From NCBI GenBank assembly GCA_019414445.1, contig DXMA01000009.1:1-64000 (forward strand): 64,000 bases of DNA, given 5' to 3'. Position 1 is the first letter of the stretch; each line of letters starts with the position of its first letter. Shown here piece by piece: positions 8,092 to 16,675 of the stretch. The notes under the pieces were generated by a model, which worked only from the letters and a program-made list of their open reading frames with translations, did no database searches and was not told the origin of the DNA. Position numbers and translations under genes: made by a program. The DNA comes from Collinsella sp. Its GTDB lineage: Bacteria > Actinomycetota > Coriobacteriia > Coriobacteriales > Coriobacteriaceae.

Positions 8092-8979
8092 CTACCAGCT
8101 GAGCAGCTCGTAGCCGTCCTCGGTCACCACGAGCTGTACCTCGCACTGGGCCGAATCGCTGCCGTCCTTGGTGCGCACGCACCAACCATCGCCCTTGCTA
8201 ATCTTGATGTCGGGCGCTCCGGCGTTGACCATGGGCTCGATGGTAAAGACCATGCCCGGGGCCATGATGGTGTCCACATCGGGCGCCTCGGTGGTAAAGC
8301 CCACAAACGGGTCCTCGTGGAACTCCTTGCCAATGCCGTGTCCGCCGTACTCGCGCACCACGCTAAAGCCAGCGTCCTCGACCGTCTTTTGCACGGCCTC
8401 GGCCATAACGGAGAGCGGCAGCCACGGCTTGACGGCGGCCAGACCCGCCTCCACGCTGGCACGGGTGACGTCGACCAGGCGCTGGCGCTCGGCCGAGACC
8501 TCGCCGATACAGAACATGCGGCTCGAGTCGCTAAAGTATCCGTCCAAGATCGTAGAGCAGTCCACGTTGATGATGTCGCCCTCGTGCAGCACGTCCGTAT
8601 CGCAGGGGATGCCGTGGCAGACCACGTCGTTTATCGAGGTGCACACGCTCTTGGGGTAGCCTTCGTAGTTGAGATCGGCCGGCGTGCCGCCATGCTCGAC
8701 GGTGTAGTCGTAGATCATCTGGTCGATCTGGTTGGTGGTCATGCCCGCGGCGATGTGCTCGCCCACGTAGTCGAGCACGCCTACGTTGATGGCGGCCGAA
8801 CGCTTGATGCCCTCGATATCGGCGGGCGTCTTGTAGAGCGTGCGGGGCAGAACCTCCCAGCCCTCTTCCCACAGGCGCTCGAGGCGCTCGTCGAAGGCAC
8901 TGTGGCATTTCTTATATTTTTTGCCGCTGCCGCACCAGCAAGCGTCGTTGCGGCCGGGCACGAGTCCATTGTCAAACAT
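8092..8979 (-). CDS. map: Type I methionine aminopeptidase with N-terminal SEC-C zinc motif
   Basis: This 295-aa enzyme removes the initiator Met from new proteins. Residues about 9-26 (GRNDACWCGSGKKYKKCH) are a SEC-C zinc-binding motif, an N-terminal extension found in some MetAPs that may help ribosome docking. The metal ligands follow in order: Asp in NVDCSTILDGYFSD (both Asp), His in GGHGIG, Glu in IEPM and Glu in QCEVQLVVT. The start at 8979 follows AAAGGAAG; upstream in-frame ATGs would run back into the radical SAM gene. It is downstream of, and co-directional with, the radical SAM gene. Confidence 0.95.
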   Translation of the reverse strand: MFDNGLVPGRNDACWCGSGKKYKKCHSAFDERLERLWEEGWEVLPRTLYKTPADIEGIKRSAAINVGVLDYVGEHIAAGMTTNQIDQMIYDYTVEHGGTPADLNYEGYPKSVCTSINDVVCHGIPCDTDVLHEGDIINVDCSTILDGYFSDSSRMFCIGEVSAERQRLVDVTRASVEAGLAAVKPWLPLSVMAEAVQKTVEDAGFSVVREYGGHGIGKEFHEDPFVGFTTEAPDVDTIMAPGMVFTIEPMVNAGAPDIKISKGDGWCVRTKDGSDSAQCEVQLVVTEDGYELLSW

Positions 8980-9053
8980 GGCTAACTTCCTTTCATTCGC
9001 AGCTAGTATAGCCCACCCCATCAGCCAAGTACCGGGTAGTCTGTGCGGTTCTG

Positions 9054-9830
9054 CTAGTAGCTCACCTGGCAGGGGATGCCGAGCGCGCGCACGCGTGCGG
9101 CGATTGTGTCGAGCACCACGGGCGCTGCTTTGGCAAGGCCGGCGACCGGTGTCTCGCGCGCCACCGTGTAGATGGTCGCCTCCTGCGGGCGAATGCGCTC
9201 GAGCGCCGCGAGCCAAGGGCCGACGTACGCTTCACCAGTGTTATCGAGGGACTTGCCCTGGTACTCGCCGTTCAAAAAGATCGTCTGGATAATAACGTGG
9301 CCGTTAAAGCTCGCGAACGTCTCGATCTGGTGCTCGACGTCGTAGGGGCCAACGGGCTGGTCGAGCAGCTGGATAAAAGCCGGGTCGACCGTATCGAGCT
9401 TGAGGATGTTGTCGTCGACCATCATGAGCGCATCGTGCACAGCGGGCTGGTCAGCGCGCGTGCCATTGGAGAGCACGGCGATCTTGGTGTTCGGGGCCAG
9501 CTGGTCGCGAAGTGCGATGGCGCCGGCGATAGCCTGCGGAAACTCCGGTGCGGCGGTGGGCTCGCCATTGCCGGCGAAGGTGATTACATCGGGCAGCTCG
9601 CCCTCGGCTGCCATCTCGCGCAGCTTGGCCTCGAGTGCGTCGAGCACCCCGGCGGCCGTGTTATACGGCTCATGGCAGGGGCGCTCGGCGTTAAGGCCGT
9701 TCTCGCAGTAGATGCAGTCGAACGTGCAGATCTTGCCCGACGCCGGCATCATGTTGACACCGAGCGAAAGGCCCAGGCGGCGACTGCGCACCGGTCCAAA
9801 GATGGGGCTGGCATTTAAAAACGTAGACAT
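9054..9830 (-). CDS. Radical SAM protein
   Basis: A 258-aa protein with the CX3CX2C cluster motif CTFDCIYC (about residues 35-42), which binds a [4Fe-4S] cluster and S-adenosylmethionine, followed by ENG and a GNGEPT motif. It resembles small uncharacterised radical SAM proteins with a SLGVN-PASGK lead-in. The reaction is unknown. Two nearby ATGs are possible; the inner one (9830) has AAGGAG at a normal distance, while the outer one would sit almost on it. It ends 74 bp before map and may be co-transcribed with it. Confidence 0.85.
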   Translation of the reverse strand: MSTFLNASPIFGPVRSRRLGLSLGVNMMPASGKICTFDCIYCENGLNAERPCHEPYNTAAGVLDALEAKLREMAAEGELPDVITFAGNGEPTAAPEFPQAIAGAIALRDQLAPNTKIAVLSNGTRADQPAVHDALMMVDDNILKLDTVDPAFIQLLDQPVGPYDVEHQIETFASFNGHVIIQTIFLNGEYQGKSLDNTGEAYVGPWLAALERIRPQEATIYTVARETPVAGLAKAAPVVLDTIAARVRALGIPCQVSY

Positions 9831-10006
9831 AGGCATATGCTCCTTGGGACAGTTGTGCCTAAGCATAGCATCGGTGCCAAAGTCTGATTCGGGCTTGTGC
9901 TTTTCAGATTTCGTTTTTTCACGCTGCCCTCGATGTCCGCGCTATGAGAGGTTCCCGGTTGGGTACAGTTAATGCGTTAACAAGGTGCAAGGCGATGGGG
10001 CACAAC

Positions 10007-10804
10007 ATGGATTTTACGGTCGAGAATGCGGGCACCACGATTGCCTGTCGCGAGTTTGCCGAGCCGGGCGTGCCGTCGGATGCGCCTGCCTTGGTGTGCG
10101 TGCACGGCGCTTGCGTCGACGGCACATTTTTTGACGGGATCGCCCGCGAGCTCGCCTGCGGCTATCGCGTAATTGCCTACGACCGCCGCGGTTGCGGCGA
10201 GAGCGGCGATGCCGCGGACGGGCGCTACGACCTCGCCGCCCAGGCCGCCGACCTGCAGGCCGTTATCGAGCATGTCGGCGCCCCGGCAAATGTCCTCGCG
10301 CACAGCGCCGGTACGCTGGTGACCCTGGAGCTTCTCCGTACAAACCCGGCCATTGTCTCGCGCGCGATGCTGCACGAACCCGCCGTGAAAAACGAGGGCG
10401 CTGGCCTGGGCACGGCCCCGGTTTTGCTCGAGATGATTGCTGCGGGAAAGGTCTCGAGGGCATTAAGAGCCTTCCTGAGTGCCATCAGTGATTCGGATCC
10501 TCAAGCTCCCAAGACAACCGAGGCGGAAGCCAAGCATGCCCTGCGCAACGGCCGCAGCTTTATGGCAAACGAATACGGGATCATTATGACCTGCGTTCCC
10601 GATTGGGATCGCGTCCGCGCATCGAAAACAGTGGCCGCCGTGTTTTTGGGCGAGCTCTCGATTGGCACGCCCCGCGAAGCGGGCACGAGAGCGTCGGCTG
10701 AGCTTTTGGGCTGTCCGCTCGTAACGGTCCCCGGCGCGCACAACGGGCTGCGCGATCGACCGGTAGCGGCTGCCCAGGCCGTCCGTGGCGTCCTAGGGTT
10801 CTAG
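10007..10804 (+). CDS. Alpha/beta hydrolase
   Basis: A 265-aa protein of the alpha/beta-hydrolase fold. The oxyanion region LVCVHGACVDG, the DRRGCGES loop and the nucleophile elbow AHSAGT (Ser about 100) are visible, with the His in PGAHNGL near the C-terminus. The elbow has Ala where the first Gly of GxSxG usually is. Substrate unknown. Two in-frame ATGs at 9995 and 10007 are both possible; the second has GGGG at a better distance. It is divergent from the radical SAM gene and followed by a weak ACGGG/CCCGT hairpin near 10822. Confidence 0.8.
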   Translation: MDFTVENAGTTIACREFAEPGVPSDAPALVCVHGACVDGTFFDGIARELACGYRVIAYDRRGCGESGDAADGRYDLAAQAADLQAVIEHVGAPANVLAHSAGTLVTLELLRTNPAIVSRAMLHEPAVKNEGAGLGTAPVLLEMIAAGKVSRALRAFLSAISDSDPQAPKTTEAEAKHALRNGRSFMANEYGIIMTCVPDWDRVRASKTVAAVFLGELSIGTPREAGTRASAELLGCPLVTVPGAHNGLRDRPVAAAQAVRGVLGF

Positions 10805-11015
10805 CAGCCGCAATAATCAAAACGGGCTTTTCCCGTAAACATTTCGACCGTGTTAACAGATGCGCCCAGAACCTTACGGCTGCGGCTTCAGCCCTACCGT
10901 CTGCCAACTCATGAAAAAGAAACGGTATTCACGTGCGTACCTGCATCGACAAGGTGCTACCCTTGTAACATTTGGCACCCACTGCTACCAAGCAAAACTA
11001 CTGAAAGGGCCCCCT

Positions 11016-12899
11016 ATGCTCAATAATCACGAGGCCAATCTAACCGACGAGGAGGCTGCCGCCGAGGTCGCCCGTGTCGCGAAGACCTACCCCGTGGTGC
11101 GTTTGCTGTCTGTCGATCAGATTAAGGGCGATCCTAACTGCCTGCTCGCCGGCGAACGGTGTCCCTGTCTGCGCCAGTCAAGTCTTGAAGCCTTGGCGGC
11201 GGGTTCCGATGAGGTGTCGGAACGGCTGCTCAACGATGGCGTTGAGTACCGCGCTCGCCTGCGCTCTTTGATGGTTGAGGGCGAGCCTCACGTTCTGCTG
11301 ATGGTGCGTCCGATTGATGAACAAGAGGCCGCAGAAGAGGACCTTGTCTACACCGACGTGCTGACGAGCGTGCGCAATCGCCGATATTACGAGGAAAAGC
11401 TTCGTAGCGCCCGTATGCAGGCCGGCGTGGCCGTGATCGACCTTGATGATTTTAGGGCCTTCAACGATACGTATGGCCGCCATGCCGGCGACCTTGCGCT
11501 TGGTGCCGTGGCGACGGCCATACGCAGCGGTGTTCGTTCGACTGACGAGCTTGTGCGTTTTGGCTGCGATAAGTTTGTGGCCGTCATGCCCAATATTCCC
11601 TCTGATGACTTTGCCCGTCGCCTGCGTCAAGTATCCGATGCCATTCATTCCACGATTATTCCGGGGCATGAGCGCGTTAGCTTGACGGCATGCGTTGGTG
11701 GCGTTCGCATTAATGGCGAAACGGTCGATGAGGGTGTTAGCCAGGCTATCCAATTATTGAGCCGCGCTAAGGCAAAAGCCGGTACAGTCGTGACCGATGC
11801 CGAATCCATCGAGGCCTTCCAAAGCGAAAAGCCTACGGTGCTTATTGTCGATGACTCCGAGATGAACCGAGCCATTCTCAACGAGATGCTCAAGGACGAG
11901 TATTGCATCCTCGAGGCCGATAACGGTCGCGCGGTGCTCGACATGGTCGACCGCTATGGCGATGAGTTGTCGCTCGTGATGCTGGACATTGTCATGCCGG
12001 GCATAAGCGGCTTTGAGGTGCTGGCCGATCTGTCGCGCCGAACGGGTATCGACAATCTGCCTGTCATCATGATTTCGAGCGAAGATTCCGATGATATGGT
12101 TCTGCGCGCGTACGAGCTGGGCGCCTCGGACTATATCAACCGCCCGTTTGACTCCCGTATCGTGCGCCGCCGCGTAAGCAACACCATCCGCCTGTACGCC
12201 AAACAGCGCCGCCTGACGAGCCTGCTGTCCCAGCAGTACAACGAGCGCGTCAAGAACAGTCGCATGCTCATCGACATCATGGCCGGCGTCATGGAGCTTC
12301 GCAACGGCGAGAGCGGCAGGCACGTTACGAACATCGAGAAGCTGACCGAGCTGCTGCTTGGCTGCCTGGTCCACCGTAGCGACAACATCTCCCTCGACAA
12401 CGAGGAGCGCTCCACGATTGCCCTGGCTTCGGCGCTGCACGATATCGGCAAGATGTCGATTGACGATGCGATTCTCAACAAGCCCGGGCGCCTCACGTCC
12501 GAGGAATTCGAGATTATGAAGACGCATACCACGATCGGTGCCGACATGCTGCTCGAACTGGGCCGCCATCACGCCGGCAATGCGCTTATGGAATATGCGT
12601 ACCAGATTGCGCGCTGGCACCACGAGCGTTGGGACGGCAAGGGTTATCCCGACGGCCTTAAGGGCGACGATATCCCCATCGCCGCGCAGGTGGTTTCGGT
12701 GGCCGACGTGTACGATGCGCTGACGAGCGTGCGCGTGTACAAGGATGCTATCCCGCACGAGGAAGCGATCCAGATGATCTTGGACGGTAAGTGCGGTACC
12801 TTTAACCCGCTGCTGCTCGACTGCCTGCTCGAGGTGCAAGACCGTATTGCCGAAACATTGGCGCGCCCTGCTGAGGTCGTTGCGCTTCCTACGATTTAG
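11016..12899 (+). CDS. Degenerate GGDEF - receiver - HD-GYP signalling protein
   Basis: A 627-aa protein in four parts. Residues 1-105 are a small unrecognised domain with a CPC cluster (Cys42, 49, 51). Residues about 110-260 are a GGDEF-like domain whose active-site loop reads FGCDKF (182-187), so cyclase activity is unlikely. Residues about 273-395 are a response-regulator receiver with Asp324 in VMLDIVMPG and Arg376 where the conserved Lys usually sits (NRPF). Residues about 415-615 are an HD-GYP phosphodiesterase with intact HDIGK (475-479) and DGKGYPDG (540-547), expected to hydrolyse cyclic di-GMP. GAAAGGG precedes the start; a longer frame upstream lacks one. The Hpt gene follows after 23 bp, so the two are likely one phosphorelay unit. 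Confidence 0.9.
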   Translation: MLNNHEANLTDEEAAAEVARVAKTYPVVRLLSVDQIKGDPNCLLAGERCPCLRQSSLEALAAGSDEVSERLLNDGVEYRARLRSLMVEGEPHVLLMVRPIDEQEAAEEDLVYTDVLTSVRNRRYYEEKLRSARMQAGVAVIDLDDFRAFNDTYGRHAGDLALGAVATAIRSGVRSTDELVRFGCDKFVAVMPNIPSDDFARRLRQVSDAIHSTIIPGHERVSLTACVGGVRINGETVDEGVSQAIQLLSRAKAKAGTVVTDAESIEAFQSEKPTVLIVDDSEMNRAILNEMLKDEYCILEADNGRAVLDMVDRYGDELSLVMLDIVMPGISGFEVLADLSRRTGIDNLPVIMISSEDSDDMVLRAYELGASDYINRPFDSRIVRRRVSNTIRLYAKQRRLTSLLSQQYNERVKNSRMLIDIMAGVMELRNGESGRHVTNIEKLTELLLGCLVHRSDNISLDNEERSTIALASALHDIGKMSIDDAILNKPGRLTSEEFEIMKTHTTIGADMLLELGRHHAGNALMEYAYQIARWHHERWDGKGYPDGLKGDDIPIAAQVVSVADVYDALTSVRVYKDAIPHEEAIQMILDGKCGTFNPLLLDCLLEVQDRIAETLARPAEVVALPTI

Positions 12900-12922
12900 T
12901 TTGACCAAAGGAGTTTTAACCC

Positions 12923-13279
12923 ATGATTTCCATGCGTGAGGCGTATGAGAAGATTGGCGCCAATTATGATGACGCGTGCGCTCGGCTGATGGGCGAGGAG
13001 ATGCTTGCCCGCTTTGCCCTCAAGTTTTTGGATGACGAGAGCATGGACAAGCTGGAGGCCGCCATGGCGGCAGGAGACGCCAAGGAAGCGTTTATGGCAG
13101 CTCACACGCTCAAGGGCGTGAGCCAGAACCTGGGATTCGATAATCTGTACGAGCCGGCGGTCGTGGTGACCGAGGCGCTGCGCGGCGCCGATGCCGTTGA
13201 CGGCGCTCGCGCGGGAATGCATGCGTTGCAGCAGCAATATGCGGCTACGATGTCGGCCCTGCGCGAGGTGGCCGAGTAA
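12923..13279 (+). CDS. Hpt (histidine phosphotransfer) protein
   Basis: A 118-aa, all-helical protein with the phosphoaccepting His61 in AAHTLKGVSQNLG, typical of Hpt domains that relay phosphate between receivers. AAAGGAG is well placed before the ATG. It lies 23 bp after the receiver/HD-GYP gene, with no histidine kinase nearby, so the donor must be encoded elsewhere. The likely partner is the receiver of the preceding protein, whose switch Lys is Arg. Confidence 0.85.
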   Translation: MISMREAYEKIGANYDDACARLMGEEMLARFALKFLDDESMDKLEAAMAAGDAKEAFMAAHTLKGVSQNLGFDNLYEPAVVVTEALRGADAVDGARAGMHALQQQYAATMSALREVAE

Positions 13280-13324
13280 GAGGCTGTGAGCCTTGGGCTG
13301 CGTGCCAGCCGCGTACAGGCAAAA

Positions 13325-13362
13325 GGGCGCCCCGCCGGACCATGTGGCCGGCGGGGCGCCCT
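13325..13362. terminator. Strong bidirectional terminator
   Basis: GGGCGCCCCGCCGG and CCGGCGGGGCGCCC form a perfect 14-bp stem between the plus-strand Hpt gene and the minus-strand peptidase gene, so it can end both. Confidence 0.85.
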
Positions 13363-13384
13363 TGTCTGTTGTGCGGTTCGCGAA

Positions 13385-14194
13385 CTAGCGGGCCTGCTTT
13401 ACCTTGGTCGCTGCCTCGACAAACGACTTCCACAGGTTAAAGTCGGTCTCGAGCGTCTGCCAGGTGTACTCGGGATGCCATTGCACGCCCAAGCAGAATG
13501 GCTGGCCTTCGACCTCGATGCACTCGGGAACGCCGTCGGTTGCCTTGGCGACCAAACGCGTGCTCTTACCCAGATGATCGACGCAGCAGTGGTGTGCGGA
13601 GTTGGTCTGGATCAGCCTGTGCCCGCCAAGCGCGCGCTCCAGCAGCGAGCCCGGCACGACCTCGACGGGATGCACGGGGTCGTTGAGCACGTGGGTATGG
13701 CGCCACTGCGTGCGGCCCTCGCGAGCGCCCAGGCTCGGCACGTCCATGCACAGGGTGCCGCCAGTGGCGACATTGAGCAATTGCGTGCCACGGCAGGTGG
13801 TAAAGAGCGGCTTTTTGGCGCGGAGCACCTCGCCGACCAGCTTAAACTCAAAGCTATCGCGGATCTCGCAGCAGAGGGTGGGGTCGTAGGGTCGTTCATC
13901 GCCCCAGCGTTTGGGGTTGACATCCGGGCCGCCGGGAATAGCGATACCGTCGGCGATATCGACGTAATGGCGGATGACCTCAATGTCCTCGGTGATGGAC
14001 ATCTGCAGCGGCAGGCCGCCGGCGGCAAGGATGGCATCGACAAAGACACTTGCGATTTCCTCGTTGGGGGAGAGCGTCTCGCTTAAAAACGGCTTCGCCT
14101 CTTCCCAGCGCGGCGCGACGAGGATGAGCGGGCGGTCGGCGGGATCGACGTCGACGTGCGGGGTGTATGACGATGAAGTGCGAGTTCCGATCAT
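13385..14194 (-). CDS. Gamma-glutamyl-gamma-aminobutyrate hydrolase family (class I amidotransferase-like) peptidase
   Basis: A 269-aa protein of the PuuD/peptidase C26 family. The catalytic Cys134 lies in FTTCRGTQLLN and the His in GVQWHPE; IPGGPDVNP is the usual lead motif. Family members cleave gamma-glutamyl bonds, for example from gamma-glutamyl-GABA. It lies 52 bp after the ATPase gene of an amino-acid ABC transporter on the same strand, which suggests that the importer brings in a gamma-glutamyl compound or glutamine-like substrate that this enzyme splits. The start at 14194 is the best supported; an earlier ATG at 14239 is possible. Confidence 0.85.
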   Translation of the reverse strand: MIGTRTSSSYTPHVDVDPADRPLILVAPRWEEAKPFLSETLSPNEEIASVFVDAILAAGGLPLQMSITEDIEVIRHYVDIADGIAIPGGPDVNPKRWGDERPYDPTLCCEIRDSFEFKLVGEVLRAKKPLFTTCRGTQLLNVATGGTLCMDVPSLGAREGRTQWRHTHVLNDPVHPVEVVPGSLLERALGGHRLIQTNSAHHCCVDHLGKSTRLVAKATDGVPECIEVEGQPFCLGVQWHPEYTWQTLETDFNLWKSFVEAATKVKQAR

Positions 14195-14246
14195 AGGTGT
14201 TGCTTTCGAGTTTGGATGGTCATGGCGAGCGAACATGGCAATTGGG

Positions 14247-15011
14247 TTAGTGGCCCTTGATGGAGTTGAGGAAGTCCTGGGCGCGTTTGGTCTGGGGATG
14301 GTCGAAGAACTCGTCGGGCGTGCCGGTTTCCACGATCTGGCCATCGGCCATAAACACGACACGGTCGGCCACGCGACGGGCAAAGTTCATCTCGTGCGTG
14401 ATGACGATCATCGTCATGCCCTGCTGGGCCAGACGGACCATGACCTCGAGCACCTCGTTGATCATCTCGGGATCAAGAGCGCTCGTGGGCTCGTCGAAGA
14501 GCATGGCCTTGGGTTGCATGGCAAGCGAGCGGGCAATGGCTACACGCTGTTGCTGGCCGCCCGAGAGCTGTGCGGGCACCTTATCGGCCTGCTCGGCGAC
14601 GCCTACGCGGCCTAGCAGGTCCATGGCGCGCTCGCGGGCCTCATCCTTGGAGACGCCCAGCACGTCGACCGGTCCCAGCATGACGTTCTGTAGCACGGTC
14701 ATATGTGCAAACAGGTTGAACTGCTGAAACACCATGCCCAGCTCGGCGCGCATGCGGGCAAGATCCTTGCCTTCCTGCGGCAGAGGCTCGCCCTCGATGA
14801 GAATCTCGCCCGAGTCGATGGTTTCCAGGCGGTTGATGGTTCGGCACATGGTCGACTTGCCCGAGCCCGAGGGGCCGATCACGACGACGACTTCGCCGCG
14901 GTCGACCGAGAGATTGATGTCGTTGAGGACGTGCAGATCGCCATAGTGCTTATCGACGTGCTTGAGCTCAATCAGCGGCTGATTGCCGGTAGAAGAAGTG
15001 CTCTGTGCCAT
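14247..15011 (-). CDS. Polar amino-acid ABC transporter ATPase
   Basis: A 254-aa ATPase of the GlnQ/GluA type. Walker A GPSGSGKST, Q-loop VFQQFNLF, signature LSGGQQQR, Walker B AMLFDEP and the H-loop ITHEM are all intact. It powers uptake through the two permeases encoded just upstream in the transcript. The start follows AAGGAGCCGAGCACC; the gap from the permease gene is 36 bp. Substrate type (polar amino acid such as glutamine, glutamate or cystine) is from family membership only. Confidence 0.95.
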   Translation of the reverse strand: MAQSTSSTGNQPLIELKHVDKHYGDLHVLNDINLSVDRGEVVVVIGPSGSGKSTMCRTINRLETIDSGEILIEGEPLPQEGKDLARMRAELGMVFQQFNLFAHMTVLQNVMLGPVDVLGVSKDEARERAMDLLGRVGVAEQADKVPAQLSGGQQQRVAIARSLAMQPKAMLFDEPTSALDPEMINEVLEVMVRLAQQGMTMIVITHEMNFARRVADRVVFMADGQIVETGTPDEFFDHPQTKRAQDFLNSIKGH

Positions 15012-15047
15012 GGTGCTCGGCTCCTTATGACTCGAAATGGTAAATCG

Positions 15048-15881
15048 TTAGCGAATGATGGTCGCGCCGGTCTTGTGCGAGACGTAGACGGCGGCCTTGT
15101 TGATCGCGACGTTGATGAGGATGTAGATGACCGCGATAACCAGGTAGACCGACACGAGCGCGTCGTAGTTGGTAATGAGCACGCGGGCGTTTTGCATGAG
15201 GTCGGGGTAGCTCACTACATAGGCGACGGTGGTGTCTTTGACGACGACCACAAGCTGCGAGATCAACGACGGAATGATAAACCGAATGGCTTGCGGCAGC
15301 ACGATTTTAAAGGTGATTTTAGCCTTGGAGAGACCGAGTGCCTGAGCGGCCTCGACCTGGCCGCGCGGTACGGCGTTGACGCCGGCGCGGAAGATCTCGG
15401 CCAGTACGCCGGCCGCAGCGAGCGCGACGGGAAGTGTGAGCATCCAAAACGACGGCAGCGCGATCTTGTACTGGGGCAACACCAAAAAGAAGAAGTAGAT
15501 GAACAGGAGGCTCGGCACGCCACGGAAGAAATCGGTGAGCACGCGGCAGACCAGCTGCAGCGGCTTAATGTCGCTGGTGCGGCCGAGCATGAGGGCCAGA
15601 CCCAGTACCAGCGCGATAGCGCCGGCGGTGAGCGCGACCTTTACCGTGCCCTCAAAACCGGCAAGTAAGAACTTCCAGGTAGTGAGGTGCGTAAAGAAAT
15701 ACCAATAGTGGACCGAAAGCTGACCGGTCACATAAAAGCGCTGCAGCACGAGGACAACGAGCGCGGCGACGGCAACAAGCGAGATGGCGGTGCCGATGCG
15801 AATCTTGGCGCGCATCTTGGGGCCGGGAGCCTCGTAGAGCGCATCGCGCATGGTAAGTGCAGGGGAGGAATGTTTGCTCAT
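15048..15881 (-). CDS. Amino-acid ABC transporter permease, second subunit
   Basis: A 277-aa membrane protein of the GluD/HisM type. An N-terminal cytoplasmic stretch of about 28 residues leads into a TM helix (about 29-48), and four or five further TM helices follow. The EAA loop reads VEAAQALGLSKAKITFKIVL (about 174-193), the contact site for the ATPase. Its start overlaps the previous gene's stop by 4 bases (ATGA), so translation is probably coupled. Confidence 0.93.
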   Translation of the reverse strand: MSKHSSPALTMRDALYEAPGPKMRAKIRIGTAISLVAVAALVVLVLQRFYVTGQLSVHYWYFFTHLTTWKFLLAGFEGTVKVALTAGAIALVLGLALMLGRTSDIKPLQLVCRVLTDFFRGVPSLLFIYFFFLVLPQYKIALPSFWMLTLPVALAAAGVLAEIFRAGVNAVPRGQVEAAQALGLSKAKITFKIVLPQAIRFIIPSLISQLVVVVKDTTVAYVVSYPDLMQNARVLITNYDALVSVYLVIAVIYILINVAINKAAVYVSHKTGATIIR

Positions 15882-16537
15882 CGGAGGATCCTCACCTTCT
15901 TATCGATATAGTTGCCAATGTGGCTCACCACAAAGGCCGTGCCCAGGTAGCCGAGTGCCGAGATAAAGAACGCGGCGACGCCGCCGAGCGAGCGCGTGTT
16001 GATGTAGCTCACCACGCCGGTGAGCTCCTGCGGTTTAAGCGGTACCTGACTGCCGAGCGCAGTGGTGAGCATGACCGCGATAAAGAGGTTGGTCATGGGC
16101 AACACGCTCGAGCGCAGCGCCTGCGGAATCACGATCTTGGCGAGGATGCGGCTGAAGCTCATGCCCAGCGAGCGGGCGGCTTCCACCTGGCCGACACCGA
16201 CGGTGTTGATGCCGCTCATAAAGTTCTCGGAGCCAAAGGCAGAACCCAAGAGCACTGTGGCGACGATGACGCAGGTGCGGTAGGGCAGGACGACCTTGAG
16301 CGGCGGCAGCGCATAGACGACGATGATGAGTAGCGCGATGCCGGGGATGTTACGGAAGACCTGAACATACAGGTCGCCAAAGACGCGCAGCGGCTTGAGC
16401 GGCGACACGCGCATCACGGTGACGGCGACGGCCAGCACCATGGCGATGGCAAACGACTCAAGCGTCATGCCCCAGGTTGCTAGCAGCGCGTCGATATAGT
16501 TCTGGCCATAGAGCGACCAGAGCTCGGAGAGACTCAT
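15878..16537 (-). CDS. Amino-acid ABC transporter permease, first subunit
   Basis: A 219-aa integral membrane protein of the GluC/HisQ type with about five TM helices and the EAA loop VEAARSLGMSFSRILAKIVI (about 132-151). It should form a heterodimer with the 15048-15881 permease. The start is preceded by GGCGGGAGG. A hairpin at 16562-16587 separates it from the binding-protein gene. Confidence 0.93.
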   Translation of the reverse strand: MSLSELWSLYGQNYIDALLATWGMTLESFAIAMVLAVAVTVMRVSPLKPLRVFGDLYVQVFRNIPGIALLIIVVYALPPLKVVLPYRTCVIVATVLLGSAFGSENFMSGINTVGVGQVEAARSLGMSFSRILAKIVIPQALRSSVLPMTNLFIAVMLTTALGSQVPLKPQELTGVVSYINTRSLGGVAAFFISALGYLGTAFVVSHIGNYIDKKVRILR

Positions 16538-16561
16538 GCGGACCTCCCGCCGGTAAGGAAA

Positions 16562-16587
16562 GGGGCTCCCGTGTGTACGGAAGCCCC
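16562..16587 (-). terminator. Intercistronic hairpin after the binding-protein gene
   Basis: GGGGCTTCC and GGGAGCCCC (minus strand) pair around a short loop, followed by a TTTCC stretch. Its position between the binding-protein gene and the permeases suits partial termination or 3' protection, giving more binding protein than channel. Confidence 0.65.
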
Positions 16588-16675
16588 GACAACTCAGTGA
16601 GGAAACAGTTTACCGCAATAAAGCGCATCATGCGTTTCCGTATGGTTTCGTTGCGGTCGTTACCAGGCTCGCTGC

